The translations under genes were made by a program, and so were the position numbers. 64,000 nt of DNA from Craterostigma plantagineum (lineage: Eukaryota > Streptophyta > Magnoliopsida > Lamiales > Linderniaceae), in contig JAPQWV010000005.1 of assembly GCA_027422505.1 (NCBI GenBank), positions 12,033,501 to 12,097,500 on the forward strand, written 5' to 3'. How positions within the stretch are numbered: the first letter of the stretch is position 1; the number at the start of each line of letters is the position of its first letter. This document shows positions 53,083 through 63,098 of this stretch, piece by piece. The notes under the pieces were generated by a model. The model worked only from the letters and a program-made list of their open reading frames with translations. It ran no database searches and was not told where the DNA came from.

Positions 53083-55455
53083 TGTTTAGGGAGTGTGCCC
53101 TCGAAATGCCATACGAGGACTAGGAATAATATAGGGTGCACGATGATGTGTAGGTCGCTAGACAGTTTTATTGTATATACTGTCAAAATAAAGTAGCGAA
53201 TATTATTTTCATTATAATAAAGACATTATTATTTATTTATCGAATATAAAGTCTGTTTGGCATCCGACGGTGCGATAAATAAATAACACCCAAATGTTTG
53301 AGTTGGACGTCTGATTCTCGTAGGGACGAGAGAGGAGACACTGGGTGGTCCTTAATCTCATCATTAAATAAAAAGTCCGTAAGTCTAAGGATTCTATGTG
53401 GGTGACTAGATTCGAATATGACTTATTCATTGATGACCACGTAGTATCGGTAGTGTCACCGATTACCTGAGAGGTTGTGGGTCGTGATGGAGATATTGGT
53501 GATCGGAGAGATCGCGTATTCGGACATTCGGCTCGTATTCGTCTCAATCACATGACTAAGATGTTGTCTGATTGATCGAATGACTATAGCAGTCTAAGAC
53601 CGATAGGGTCACTGACGGATTTGCTTTCGCGATTTAGGTTTGTCGCTAGTTGGCTAGGCCTCCAAGTGTTCGGAAATGGGACACGGTCCAGCAGCGAAAT
53701 GCAACCGACTATACGGAGGTGATTGCCGGGCTTTGACTGCTATCGGGATTCACTGCCTATATTCATATAGGTTAACGTCCTATGAGGTAATCGGAGAACA
53801 ATGATTATAAAGCCTTCGGCCGAAGCTTGGAAAGCTCGCTCGTATTAGTACGGATCGGAGTTTAAATAATCGGTTTGGTCTCGATTATAAAATAGAGTTA
53901 GGTCAGTGAGTTTGATATTTACATGGCTCTCACCTAGCCGGGACGCAAGTGGAAGGCATAAGAGGTATTTAAAAGTATACACTATAATCGGTACGCCCGA
54001 ATTTTGATTAGATCAAAATTCGTTCTCAACTGGGATCTGTCCGGTACTGCCAGATAGGCTAGGCGAATACTGGGACTCGCGAATTCCTCCCGTGCCAGTT
54101 GAGACGGACCTAGAGAGTCGCGCTTAAAAATGGTAATGACCTTGAACAAAAACGGATGGCTTTTCTCTGGAACCTAACGAATGGGATTCGTTGAGGTAGT
54201 GGCAAAGTTGATACGAGGTGTCGACGATTTAGTTAAGTTCCGTTGACGGTCACGGAAATAATTAGGACTTAAGATTGTCTTAAGTGCTTAACTAATTAAC
54301 TAAGTGAGGCTCAATTGTAATTAAAATAATTCGATTGGATTTAATTATTTTATTACTTAAATTGAGGGACTAAATTGAGAATTTAGAAACCTCGTGGGTC
54401 AAAATAGAATAAATTAAAAAAGTGCATGTTGACTTGGTCTTGTACATGTGTACATTTTCTAGCATGCCACATAAGTTGAGGTGGCATTTGAGTCACACTT
54501 TGAGAGCATGACAAGTGTTATAAAATATTAATAATCTAACCTTAGTGGAATTTTACTACATGCATGATAGTGAATTTGGTTCTTTAATAAAAGAATAGAG
54601 CAAGTAATGGGTGAATGCTCAAAGCCTAAGGACTTGGTCATTTTTGCTCTCATCTCAACTACAAACTAGAGAATAAAAATGAGCTTAAGTTTTGAACTTC
54701 TCAAGCCACGTCAAGCCACGGGATCGTTCGACGAAGCCCGACGCCCGAACCGAACTGGCTTCTAGCCATTGGGAGCAGCCTCGAAGCCCGGAGGCCCCGG
54801 GAACCAGATGAGGAGTTGCAACGTCCCTCCGAGGTGTAATCACGTACACGGAAGATATATTTCGAAGCCTACAGATTTGATTTTATGAAAAATACCAAAC
54901 GACATTCGAATGATTTGAAAGACCCCTTGTTGCGATTTTCGGGATGTGTAGAATCATTCTGGAAAATTTGGTATCGATCAGAAATCGTTTCGGTTATCAA
55001 ACTGACGAAGATGGCAGACTGCCGCTTTACTCGAATTGATAATTTCGAACCACTGATTTGATTTTGTGAAAAATACCAAACGACATCGGAATGATTTAAA
55101 AGACCCCTCGTGTCGATTGCCGGGAAGTGCAAATTCATTCTGGAAAATTTGGTATTGATCGGAAATCATTTTGGTCGCCAAATAGTCGAAAACCTGTCGG
55201 CTGCCGCTTTGTTCGAACTAGTTTGGAATTAAATTATCAATTCAAATAAATTTGTATTAAATTCGAATTTAGGAAATTCGGATTAGATGTGGTCTCTTGA
55301 GGCTCAGGGCAGTATCTTGGGCCCTCGGGAGAAGCCGAAGGGCGTAAGGTCGAATTTAGTTATTGAAAATCGAAAATTCGTCACCCTACATCGCTTGGTT
55401 CAAAACGCGCTTCAGCTATCGCCACGTTGCGCTATTCGGGGGCCGGCGTCAATTA
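53083..55455 (+). repeat. Copia-D 3' LTR, right end undetermined
   Basis: Starts TGTTTAGGGAGTGTGCCC and follows the same general plan as the Copia-A LTR (CCATACGAGGACTAGGA near the start). A tandem duplication lies at about 54870-55215. The terminal CA and any target duplication are not found before the Copia-E junction, so the LTR may be cut there. Confidence 0.6.
54870..55215. repeat. Tandem duplication of about 180 bp
   Basis: Copy 1 (about 54870-55050) and copy 2 (about 55051-55215) share GATTTGATTTT(A/G)TGAAAAATAC, CATTCTGGAAAATTTGGTAT and CTGCCGCTTT with moderate divergence. Confidence 0.8.
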
Positions 55456-55457
55456 AT

Positions 55458-56496
55458 TTAGCCCACCCCAACAGGGTTTTCTGTGGTTAATGATCTCGTA
55501 TGGAGTTTCCCAAATCTCTTGTGAATAATTGTCATATTCTGAGTGTAGCAGGCTGTATTGACTGCTTCTGCCCAGAGTGAATGTGGAAGACTTGAGTGAA
55601 TCAACATTGTGCGAGCTACTTCGACTAGGGTCCTGTCTCTTTTTTCCACTACTCCGTTTTGCTGGGGAGTTTTAGCTGCGGAGAATTGTTGATTCCGAGC
55701 GATAAGCAGAATTCTTCAAGCAGTCTATTCTTGAATTCAGTTCTGTTGTCAGTACGAATGAAACTAATGTCGCAGTCTACCGAATTTTGAGTCTTCTTCC
55801 CAAAGCCAATGATTAGGTCAGGAGTCTCCTCTTTTGTCCTAAGAAACCTAGTCAGTACGAGAACATATTTGCATCCATTAAGACTTTGTACTCTCATTGG
55901 CCCACATAGATCCATGTGGAGAAGTTCTAGGGGTCGAGAGGTCGCGGGAACATGTTTTGGCTTGTGTGACGCTTTTTTCATTTTCCCTGTTTTACATGCT
56001 GAACATAAGTGCTCCTTTTTATACTTCAAGGCTGGTAGTACAGTGACTAGATTGTCAGATCTTAGCTTGTTCAGAGTTTTGAAGTTGAGGTGGAAAGTTC
56101 GTTGATGCAAGAGGTCATTCTGCTGAGCTTTGGATATCAAGCAGATGGTAGATGAAGATTTGACGGTCTTCAGGTTGATGTGTATAGGTTTGACTTCCTC
56201 GTGCCACTGAGGAGCTCTTTCCCACTCTCATTAATTATGCTGCATCCTTCAGCATGGAAGATTACTTTCATTTTTCTGTCCCAGAATTGCCCAATGCTGA
56301 AAAGGTTGTGACTTGGCCATCCACAAACGAGACGTTTGATTGTTAGATTGTCAAGGATGAGATTTTTGTGCCCTAAGATGGGCGCGGATTGGTTGTTCCC
56401 GAAGCGCACATTTCCACCGAATTGATTGGTGTAGTTGCTCAACAACTCTTTTCTTCCACTCATGTGTGTTGAGCAACCAGAATCGAGTATCCACAC
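55458..56496 (-). pseudogene. Copia-E protease and integrase remnant
   Basis: Protease at 56170-56496 starts MWILDSGCSTHMSGRKELLS, keeping DSG, and includes SHNLFSIGQFWDRKMKV. Pre-integrase LLHQRTFHLNFKTLNKLRS leads to CSACKTGKMKKASHKP, then the integrase core with LLHMDLCGPMRV (first Asp), FIRTDNRTEF (second Asp) and, after a frameshift near 55650, QQNGVVEKRDRTLVEVARTM and LPHSLWAEAVNTACY. The core Glu lies just past the shift. The sequence ends at the Copia-D junction. Confidence 0.82.
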
Positions 56497-56699
56497 ATGA
56501 CGGATCTGTAAAATAGATTAAACGGCTTTAGGTACCCATTTAAGGACGGGTCCTCCCTTAGTAGTTCTAGAACCTATGTATTTTGAAAGTTTTTGTTCCA
56601 AGTCAACCTTTAAAATGTTTGGGTCTTAATTGGCTAACTTAGGAACCCAAATCTTTCTAGTTCCTGACGGATAACTAATATTGGTGCTTGCATAGAGTT

Positions 56700-59399
56700 T
56701 CTATTTTCTAACCCTGGTTTGCTTAGTTCCTAAAACTTTAGCCTTAGCTTCAGTTTTAGGGTGCTTTGACTGTATGCTTTTGTGTCTTTCCTTGTTGAGT
56801 TTAGAACTGGACTTGGGAGAGGAGTGTGCTTGTTTTGCCTTTCTTTTTGGTTGAGCTTCAGTTTTAGCAAAGAATCGTGCATCTTTCTTTATTGTACTTG
56901 TGTTTGCTAGTCTGAAACGAGAACATAAAACAAGTGCATCATCATGAGAATAAATGAAGTCTGAAAGCATAGATGTTCGTACAGGCTCCGAAAAGGAAAA
57001 CATGGAGGAAAAAGTAGCAAAACTAGATTTAGTACAAGATAGACGCCTATTACATGCATTTGAACTAGATGCTCTAAATTTAGTTGCTTTCTTCTTGTTA
57101 AGAGAAGAAGTGCGATCTTCAAATAATAGGTTGTCCACCGTGGCTATCTCCTTCTCTTTCTTACTAGAATGTGGCCAGTTGGTTCATGCAAAGTTAAGTT
57201 AGTGAGTTTGCGAGTTCTGCGGGCAGTTTGCTTACTTAATCTACTAGTCTTAGAGTGAGTCTCTATTTGGGATTAGTGGCACATTATGAGAGAATGACGT
57301 AAAACTAGAGTCGAATTGGCTTTTGAGGGATGAAATTATACTTAGTAAGATTTCATTTTCAACTTGGAATGCAATTCTCTCAGACTCAAAGACTGAGCTT
57401 AAATTAAATTGTTTGTTGACTAATGGTGGTACATATGCATTTGTAGTATCAGGATTATCTATGTCTGTGGACTTATTCTCGCCAACTTTTGTTTCAGACG
57501 GGGGTATGAGCGCATCTAAGTAGTTGTCTGACAAAGGTATTTCCCTTGTCTTATAACTCTCGTTATGTTCGTCATAATCAAGCGATATTTCAGCTCCTGT
57601 CTTACACTGTCTTTACTCTTCAGTATCCATTTCTGAAGCTCTTGTGAAAGCCGTCAGATCTGGTATCTTGAGACCACTATATTGAATGTCGTATAAGGGT
57701 AAAGGCCTTTTCACTATGGGCTCTCAAGCGGGTACAAAACCTAATCCCTCTCGAGGATTGTAGAACCTAGTGTCTTTAGGCTGGTTCAGGAAAATCGTTT
57801 GATCTATTTGCCCTCTTATAGTGAGTATGTCCTCTAAACTCTTAATCCTAGCGTACAAATCTCCTCGCTCGCTATTCATTAAGTTATACTCACAAGTCTT
57901 GGTGAGTAGCTTATCTTCGCTCTCCTGCAAACTAGTGGTTAACTCACTAACCCTATCTTTAAATTACTCTATATCTTTGTCACGTTCCTCTACTCTCATT
58001 TCAGAAGCTTCAAGCTTGCAGTTAAGAGACGCTATTTCCCTTAAGCGTTCAAGATAACATTTATCGTTATTGTCTAAACGAGCCTCTAATTCCTGTATAG
58101 TACTTCCGTGATCTATAGAGGAATTTTTAGCTTGCTCGTAGATAGATAGAGTATTAGTCAAAGCACTTATCTTTAATTCTGATTCAGCTAAACTAGCCTC
58201 AGAATAGTTAAGCCGTCGTCTAGTCTGATGACATTTTCACGTGTCATAGCTAGAATTGCCTGGGTTTAGCTAGTTTCTTTTCTAATGACTTAATGCTCTT
58301 TCGTTCTTTTTATAGCTCTGGATAAATTTCTTGATGTTTAAAATATGACTCGAGGATTAGAGGTTCTACCTCCCTTTGGTCGGCTCCTCATCTTCAGCAT
58401 GGCTGAACTCTGCCTGTGGTTCCTCCTTGTCAGATTCAGCTCCCTCCACTAGCGCCATTAGTGCTACGTTCTCTGGCTCACTTTCTGAGGTATCTTCGAG
58501 CCAATTGTCTTGCTCGGCCATCAATGCTGCTCCAGTTTGCTTCTGCTCCAGTAATTGCAGCTTTCTTGTGTAGTACTCCTTGTCCTTTTTCTTTGGAAGA
58601 CGATAGTCTCTGGAAAAGTGTCCTGGCTTGCCACAGTTGAAACACTTGCTTGGTTCAGAAGCATTCTTTGTCTCATACTGCTGGTTGCAACGTGGAGGTT
58701 GCTTGGAACTAGATGAGGTTCTTTGCCTGTTGGCAGATGATGATGATTTCTTGAAGAAGGTTTTGCCCATCATCTTCATCAAGAAGGCGATTTGTTTATC
58801 ACTGAACTCAGGGTCCGACTCAGATCCAGAGTCTTCACTTTCTGGTGGAGTAGGGGGCTTGACAGACTTGTCTTTTCCTGATTTGGAGCTTCTTCTGAGT
58901 GTGTTGTCATTCACTAGGGCAAGAGAGTCAGCTTGAACTTTGCTCTTTTGTTCTTCAGAGACCTCGTTGATGATATCGCCATGTTGCTCGAGGCTTTCAT
59001 AGATGTTGTGTATGTCAATTTGATCGAGATCCTTGTTAAGCCCGAAGTTTGTAGCCAATTTCCTCCATTCTGCAGTAGTGAGGTAATGAACTTGACATTT
59101 AGTTCCATGGTTGTCTTTGTGATGTTGATCTTCCTCAGCTCGTCTACTTGGATCATGAATCTGTTATATGTCTCATTTAACTGTTCTCCAGGTCTGGCTT
59201 TAAATGAATCATAAGCTGCGAGGATGTTGGCTTTCTTGGTTCTTTCTCCCATGTCAGTTCCAAGCATTAGTTTGGTCACTTCGTTCCAAATGTCCTTTGT
59301 GTGTTCGAAGTTGTCGACTTGCAGGATGTCATTAGGTAAGGCTTGAATGAGGTAGTTTCTTTCAAGCAAATCAACTCTAGCTCTTTTCTTTTCAGTGTC
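56700..59399 (-). pseudogene. Copia-E gag remnant
   Basis: The gag core lies at 58914-59399 (NYLIQALPNDILQVDNF, EIWNEV-like WNEVTKLMLGTD, YNRFMIQVDELRK). The frame continues in 58366-59058 with acidic Ser-rich sequence and a knuckle CFNCGKPGHFSRDY near 58580-58625, in which the final Cys is Tyr. A long coiled-coil region follows (57960-58160 and 57724-57930, ending FYNPREGLGF), then Ser/Lys-rich sequence to 56700. The N-terminus of gag is cut at 59399 by Gypsy-2. Stops and shifts are frequent. Confidence 0.8.
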
Positions 59400-61966
59400 T
59401 GTAATACCCGCAAAATTTGTACGGGATTATTTCAATAATAATCGGAATGTATGGAGTCGATTTTCGAACATACACCAATTTCTTCCCGAGCCAAGCCCAA
59501 AATTTATAATTGGACTCGAAAAATTTTAAATGGACCGAAAATAATTATGGGTCAAATAAAGGAAATAATGGCCCAAGTTGTTAGGAGTTTGGTCCAATAA
59601 CAATAATAAAAATAATAATAGTAATAATGATAATAAAAAAAATATAATAAATAAAAATATAAAAATTAATTATAAGGGCCGAAAAATATTAATGTGACAA
59701 CTAAATAAATAAATATACACCTCCTTGGTTTGTTATCTCCATGTGAGCATGGAGACAAGATCTAACAACCAAGCCACCTCCATGCATCTCCATAATGGTA
59801 TGAGGACAAAATAACAACCATGATCTCATTTCCATGTGAGTTTAAGGACAAATTAATAACCAATAAGTTAAAGGAAAAGAGGGGAAGAAAGGAAAAGCCA
59901 ACGTTGGAGGGGGGAGGTTCATCATCACTTAACCAACTAATGCCCTTAGTAGTTAACTCAAATACAGCTAATCATCCAAATACCACACTTAATACACCTA
60001 AGACACCTCCATGAGGACAAGATAAATAAATAAACCAAGGAGAATAGAGAGGAGGGAGAGAAACCGTGTGAGAAAGAGATGAAAGAGAGAAAAGAAGGAA
60101 AAGAGAGAAAAGGAATAAGAAAGAGGGAGAGGCTGAGAGAGAGAGGGAGAGAAAGAAAAAGGGAAGGAGAAAAGGGAGGACAAGAAAAATTTCCGGGAAG
60201 CTCGGGATCGAAACCTAGGGTCGGGATCACGCGAAAATACTCGTAACGTAGCTCTCTACGGAATTAAGGTAGGTGAAGATCGTCTACTACGTAAACAAAC
60301 TTAGGGGTCGAGATTTTACGTGTTGCATATCGTGAATTTTATGTGATGCATGCTCTCTTTCGATTTTTACGTATTTATGTGCTAAACATGATCTCCTTGC
60401 ATGATTTTATGGTATATGTTATGTGTTTATTTCGGTCATGCATAGATCTAAATTCGGCCACCTCTAAATTCGGGTAGAGATAGGGCACGAAATAATTTAG
60501 GATTGGAAAGTGAATCTAGTATTTTTAAGGGCGAGTTTGGTTAGATTTGGAAAATTTGGGTATTAGTGCAGATTAGGGTTTTCTAGGGTTACATTAAAAT
60601 CGGGAGTCTAAAGTGAAGATTTAAAAATTTGGCTAGGATCATTTGTGTAATTTTCAGAAGTTTCGGGTGTTAAATAAATATATCAAAACTCGGCAAGGGT
60701 CTTTTGCGCAAATTTAAAAAAAATTCAGGGGTAAAATAAATATTTCAGAGATTCGGATTTTGGGTCTTAAACTGAAATTTTTAAAAATCCGGGGCAAATT
60801 TGAAATTCTGAAAATTTTCGGGTCCTAAACAGAAATTTCAAAAAACCGTGGCAGATTTGAAATTCTGAGAATTTTCGGGTCTTAAACTGAAATTTTAAAA
60901 TTCCCGGCAGATTCGAAATTCTGAAAATTTTCGGGTTTCGGAAGTTAAAAATTTAAAATTCGAGTCCAATGAGATTTTGGAGTTTTAAATGCAAAATTCT
61001 GAAAAATATTTTTAAATTAGGAAGTTAATTAATATTTGGAAAATTTGGGCATTAGGGTTTTAAATTATATTTATAAATTAGGGACCAATTGTGAAATTTG
61101 GGACTTAAAGCGAAAAGAATTAAATTTTGGAATTTTTAACTATAATTTAGGGGGAAAGTTCGGTGGGTAAGGTTTCAGGCCGAGTAAAACGGAACGTGGG
61201 TTTTGGGCCCGATTAATCAAACTATGATAGTTTTCGAGATCGGGTCGAGATGATATCTCGGGCGGATATGTTAATATTTTATATGTTGCATTTTATTTGT
61301 ATGACATTTGCATACACGTGTTACGAGGGGAGAGGACTGTGCGGAGTCACGGTAACACTGTATCGTGTCGATGAGTGGGGTAGAGTGACCGATATTGGTC
61401 GTCAGGCTCGACTCGATGAAGCGTTTGCGGTTGAGACCGAGATGGGGCCGCTTGTCACTATTGTATGTACGGTTGAGACCGAGATGGGGTCATATCACTA
61501 TAACGCGCGTGGATGCCGAGTCTAGCCTAGGGCCCTGTTTATGAGTTGAGAGATGATGTAGGAACGAGCGTATGCTCGTGAGATATTGAGCGTGAGAGTG
61601 CATTTGTGAGAGTGTCGGGATTGGGGTGTGAGAGCACGTGCATTCATGCATATTTTCATCTACTGGGCAAAAGCTCACGATTTACGTGTGTGGGTAAGAC
61701 GGCTGATGGCGGTAACTCCACAGACTTTTGAGGACGGCGCAGTACATGGGACGCGACCTGTGAAATGGCGTAGTGTGTGTTTCGAGTGTATACTTTTGGG
61801 GCTTCGGCCCAATGAATAAAAGTGTGCTTGGGTTTAAGACTTTTGGGTTTAGACATTGGACGTATTTGTATTTATTAGGTTTAAAAAGTTTTTATTAAAT
61901 GGGCTTTCTGCTGTTTACGTTGCGAAAATCCGCCAAAGTACGTATTTAGGAAGTAGGGTCGTGACA
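59400..61966 (+). repeat. Gypsy-2 5' LTR
   Basis: 2567 bp, starting TGTAATACCCG and ending GGGTCGTGACA. It has a (GA)n-rich tract at about 60040-60180, a run of AAATTTCGGG-like words at 60440-61000, and the shared 3' block with TTTTGGGGCTTCGGCC near 61793-61808. The second LTR is beyond the window. Confidence 0.88.
60040..60180. repeat. Purine (GA)n-rich tract in the Gypsy-2 LTR
   Basis: Repeated GAGAGAGGGAGAG and GAAAAGAGAG words on the plus strand. It generates spurious Ser/Leu-rich frames on the minus strand. Confidence 0.85.
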
Positions 61967-61968
61967 GG

Positions 61969-61980
61969 TGGTATCAGAGC
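61969..61980 (+). other. Gypsy-2 primer-binding site (tRNA-iMet)
   Basis: TGGTATCAGAGC lies two bases after the LTR end. Confidence 0.88.
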
Positions 61981-62181
61981 ATTAGGTTATAGGTTCTGTA
62001 GACTGTCCATGTACTGCCGCTCAAATGCCTGGAGGATCAGCCGCGCCTGTAAGTCTTTACGCTTTTACGTTATTTGACTTGACTGACTTATGTGCCTATG
62101 TGGTTAATTGTAGAAATTTAGGAAATGAGACGAGGACATAGAGAAAACATGGGAGAGACGATGCATATAAAAAAAAACTAA

Positions 62182-62185
<4 letters not shown>

Positions 62186-62214
<29 letters not shown>
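62186..62214. repeat. (TA)n microsatellite in Gypsy-2
   Basis: Uninterrupted AT dinucleotide run at the left edge of the foreign segment. Confidence 0.9.
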
Positions 62215-62219
<5 letters not shown>

Positions 62220-62329
62220 GGGGAGTCGAACGATACATATGCGAAAATGGCCGTTACATAACGATTACATAGATGAAAATCGTATCACAACCCGAATACA
62301 TGAAAGCTTGAAAGATAAAACATCCTTAT

Positions 62330-62488
62330 TTAGAAGGCATGAATACATAAATTAGATGCACGTACAATGAGTAGCAACCACACCACAAAAATGGCGATTA
62401 CAACTCCGAGCAAAGCCAAAAGGGTGAATAACTCAAATTTGAGCCTTTCGAGACTCTCCATCCTAAAAGGTTCTCCAAAATTATACAT
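62330..62488 (-). CDS. Candidate 52-residue single-pass membrane peptide
   Basis: An ATG at 62486-62488 opens 52 codons and stops at 62330-62332. The first 19 residues are polar and charged (MYNFGEPFRMESLERLKFE), followed by an uninterrupted hydrophobic run of about 23 residues (LFTLLALLGVVIAIFVVWLL, then LIV), then a short RASNLCIHAF tail. This is one predicted membrane helix. The Glu/Arg start and the Arg after the helix do not settle topology. A consensus TATA box lies 67 bases upstream. I recognise no family. It could be a true small gene carried by the retrotransposon, or a chance ORF, since hydrophobic runs arise easily in T-rich strands. Confidence 0.35.
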   Translation of the reverse strand: MYNFGEPFRMESLERLKFELFTLLALLGVVIAIFVVWLLLIVRASNLCIHAF

Positions 62489-62496
62489 GGCGAAAT

Positions 62497-62724
62497 CTAA
62501 AAGATATAGTTGGAGAAAATTGTGTTGCTGTGTAAAATAGCGAGCATCAAGTACCTATTTATAGGCGTGAATGAAGCGAAGGGATAAGCCTCATTAATTT
62601 CTAGATCAGATTTGTCTTTGAACGCCGTAATCTCGAATTGAGGAACGAAGAAAATCGCATGGGACTTTTTATCACAAAAAGAAAAATCTATTCCAAAATC
62701 TCGAAGAAAGATATTGATATCCAT
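62497..62724 (-). CDS. Unrecognised 75-residue ORF upstream of the small membrane ORF
   Basis: Starts MDINIFLRDFGIDFSF and ends ILHSNTIFSNYIF, stopping nine bases before the next ATG. The composition is balanced and protein-like (AIFFVPQFEITAFKDKSDLE), but the frame runs across the TATA box of the downstream ORF, so both are unlikely to be functional in the way described. No family recognised. Confidence 0.2.
   Translation of the reverse strand: MDINIFLRDFGIDFSFCDKKSHAIFFVPQFEITAFKDKSDLEINEAYPFASFTPINRYLMLAILHSNTIFSNYIF
62555..62564 (-). promoter_or_regulatory. TATA box upstream of the 52-codon ORF
   Basis: CTATAAATAG on the minus strand, a textbook plant TATA box. Transcription would be expected to start about 25-30 bases downstream (near 62530), giving a leader of about 40 bases before the ATG at 62488. 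Confidence 0.5.
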
Positions 62725-63098
62725 TACGAAAAAAAAAAATTTGTGCTCACGTTTATATCAATAACGTGTTTACATGCACTTCTTAGTCTACGTTGTTGCA
62801 TCAATGAAAATAGTACGGCGAGCTAACGTACGAACACGGCTAAGTTAATTCAAACTTGGGCCAAGTATGGTTTCCATCAAACCTCGGTGAAATAGCACAT
62901 TCACTATCATCCGTCTGATCTTTGATCCAACGCTCACGATTCACCATCCGCTTCATTCACTTCCTAAGCATCTCAATCGTTGATCTCTTCGCGCGATATT
63001 TTACAAACAGAATTAAATCTTTAGCCTTCAAATCCTGGCCATTAGATCGCGCGCTATCTTAGATCCAACGGCAGCTGCTCTTCGTGATCTTCTCAACT

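Larger units (their letters stand above)
50281..55455 (+). mobile_element. Copia-D: deletion derivative of the Copia-A family
   Basis: Plus-strand order: partial leader (50281-51051), gag, zinc knuckle, crippled protease, pre-integrase and the start of integrase, an in-frame joint to RNase H, polypurine tract and 3' LTR (from 53083). The 5' LTR and primer site are missing on the left, where Copia-C abuts, so Copia-C appears inserted in the leader. Leader, gag and RNase H tail match Copia-A. The right edge is the junction with Copia-E near 55455; I cannot see the LTR terminus. Confidence 0.8.
55456..59399 (-). mobile_element. Copia-E: truncated Ty1/Copia element of the Copia-B lineage
   Basis: On the minus strand only gag, protease and part of integrase remain (59399 down to 55456). 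Integrase stops abruptly near 55456 after the TPYEIINHRKP block, with RT, RNase H and 3' LTR gone. At the other end gag is cut by the Gypsy-2 LTR at 59400. It shares the FYNPREGLGF signature and zinc-knuckle layout with Copia-B. Confidence 0.8.
62165..63098 (-). other. Foreign gene-like segment inside Gypsy-2
   Basis: Between the gag start and the pol block beginning NFQELKKRLTTAPV (from about 63099) lies 0.93 kb with no Gypsy similarity, replacing gag, protease and most of RT. A (TA)n run (about 62186-62214) marks the left part. On the minus strand it has the look of an ordinary small gene: an upstream region with repeated GATCCAACG(G) and GATCGCGCGC words, a TATA box, a short leader and an ATG. 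No terminal inverted repeats or duplication could be defined, so I cannot say whether it is a captured host segment or a nested element. Confidence 0.5.

Noticed and set aside
59958..60230. A minus-strand Ser/Leu/Phe-rich ORF resembling a signal peptide or membrane protein
   Set aside because: It is a translation of the (GA)n purine tract in the Gypsy-2 LTR.
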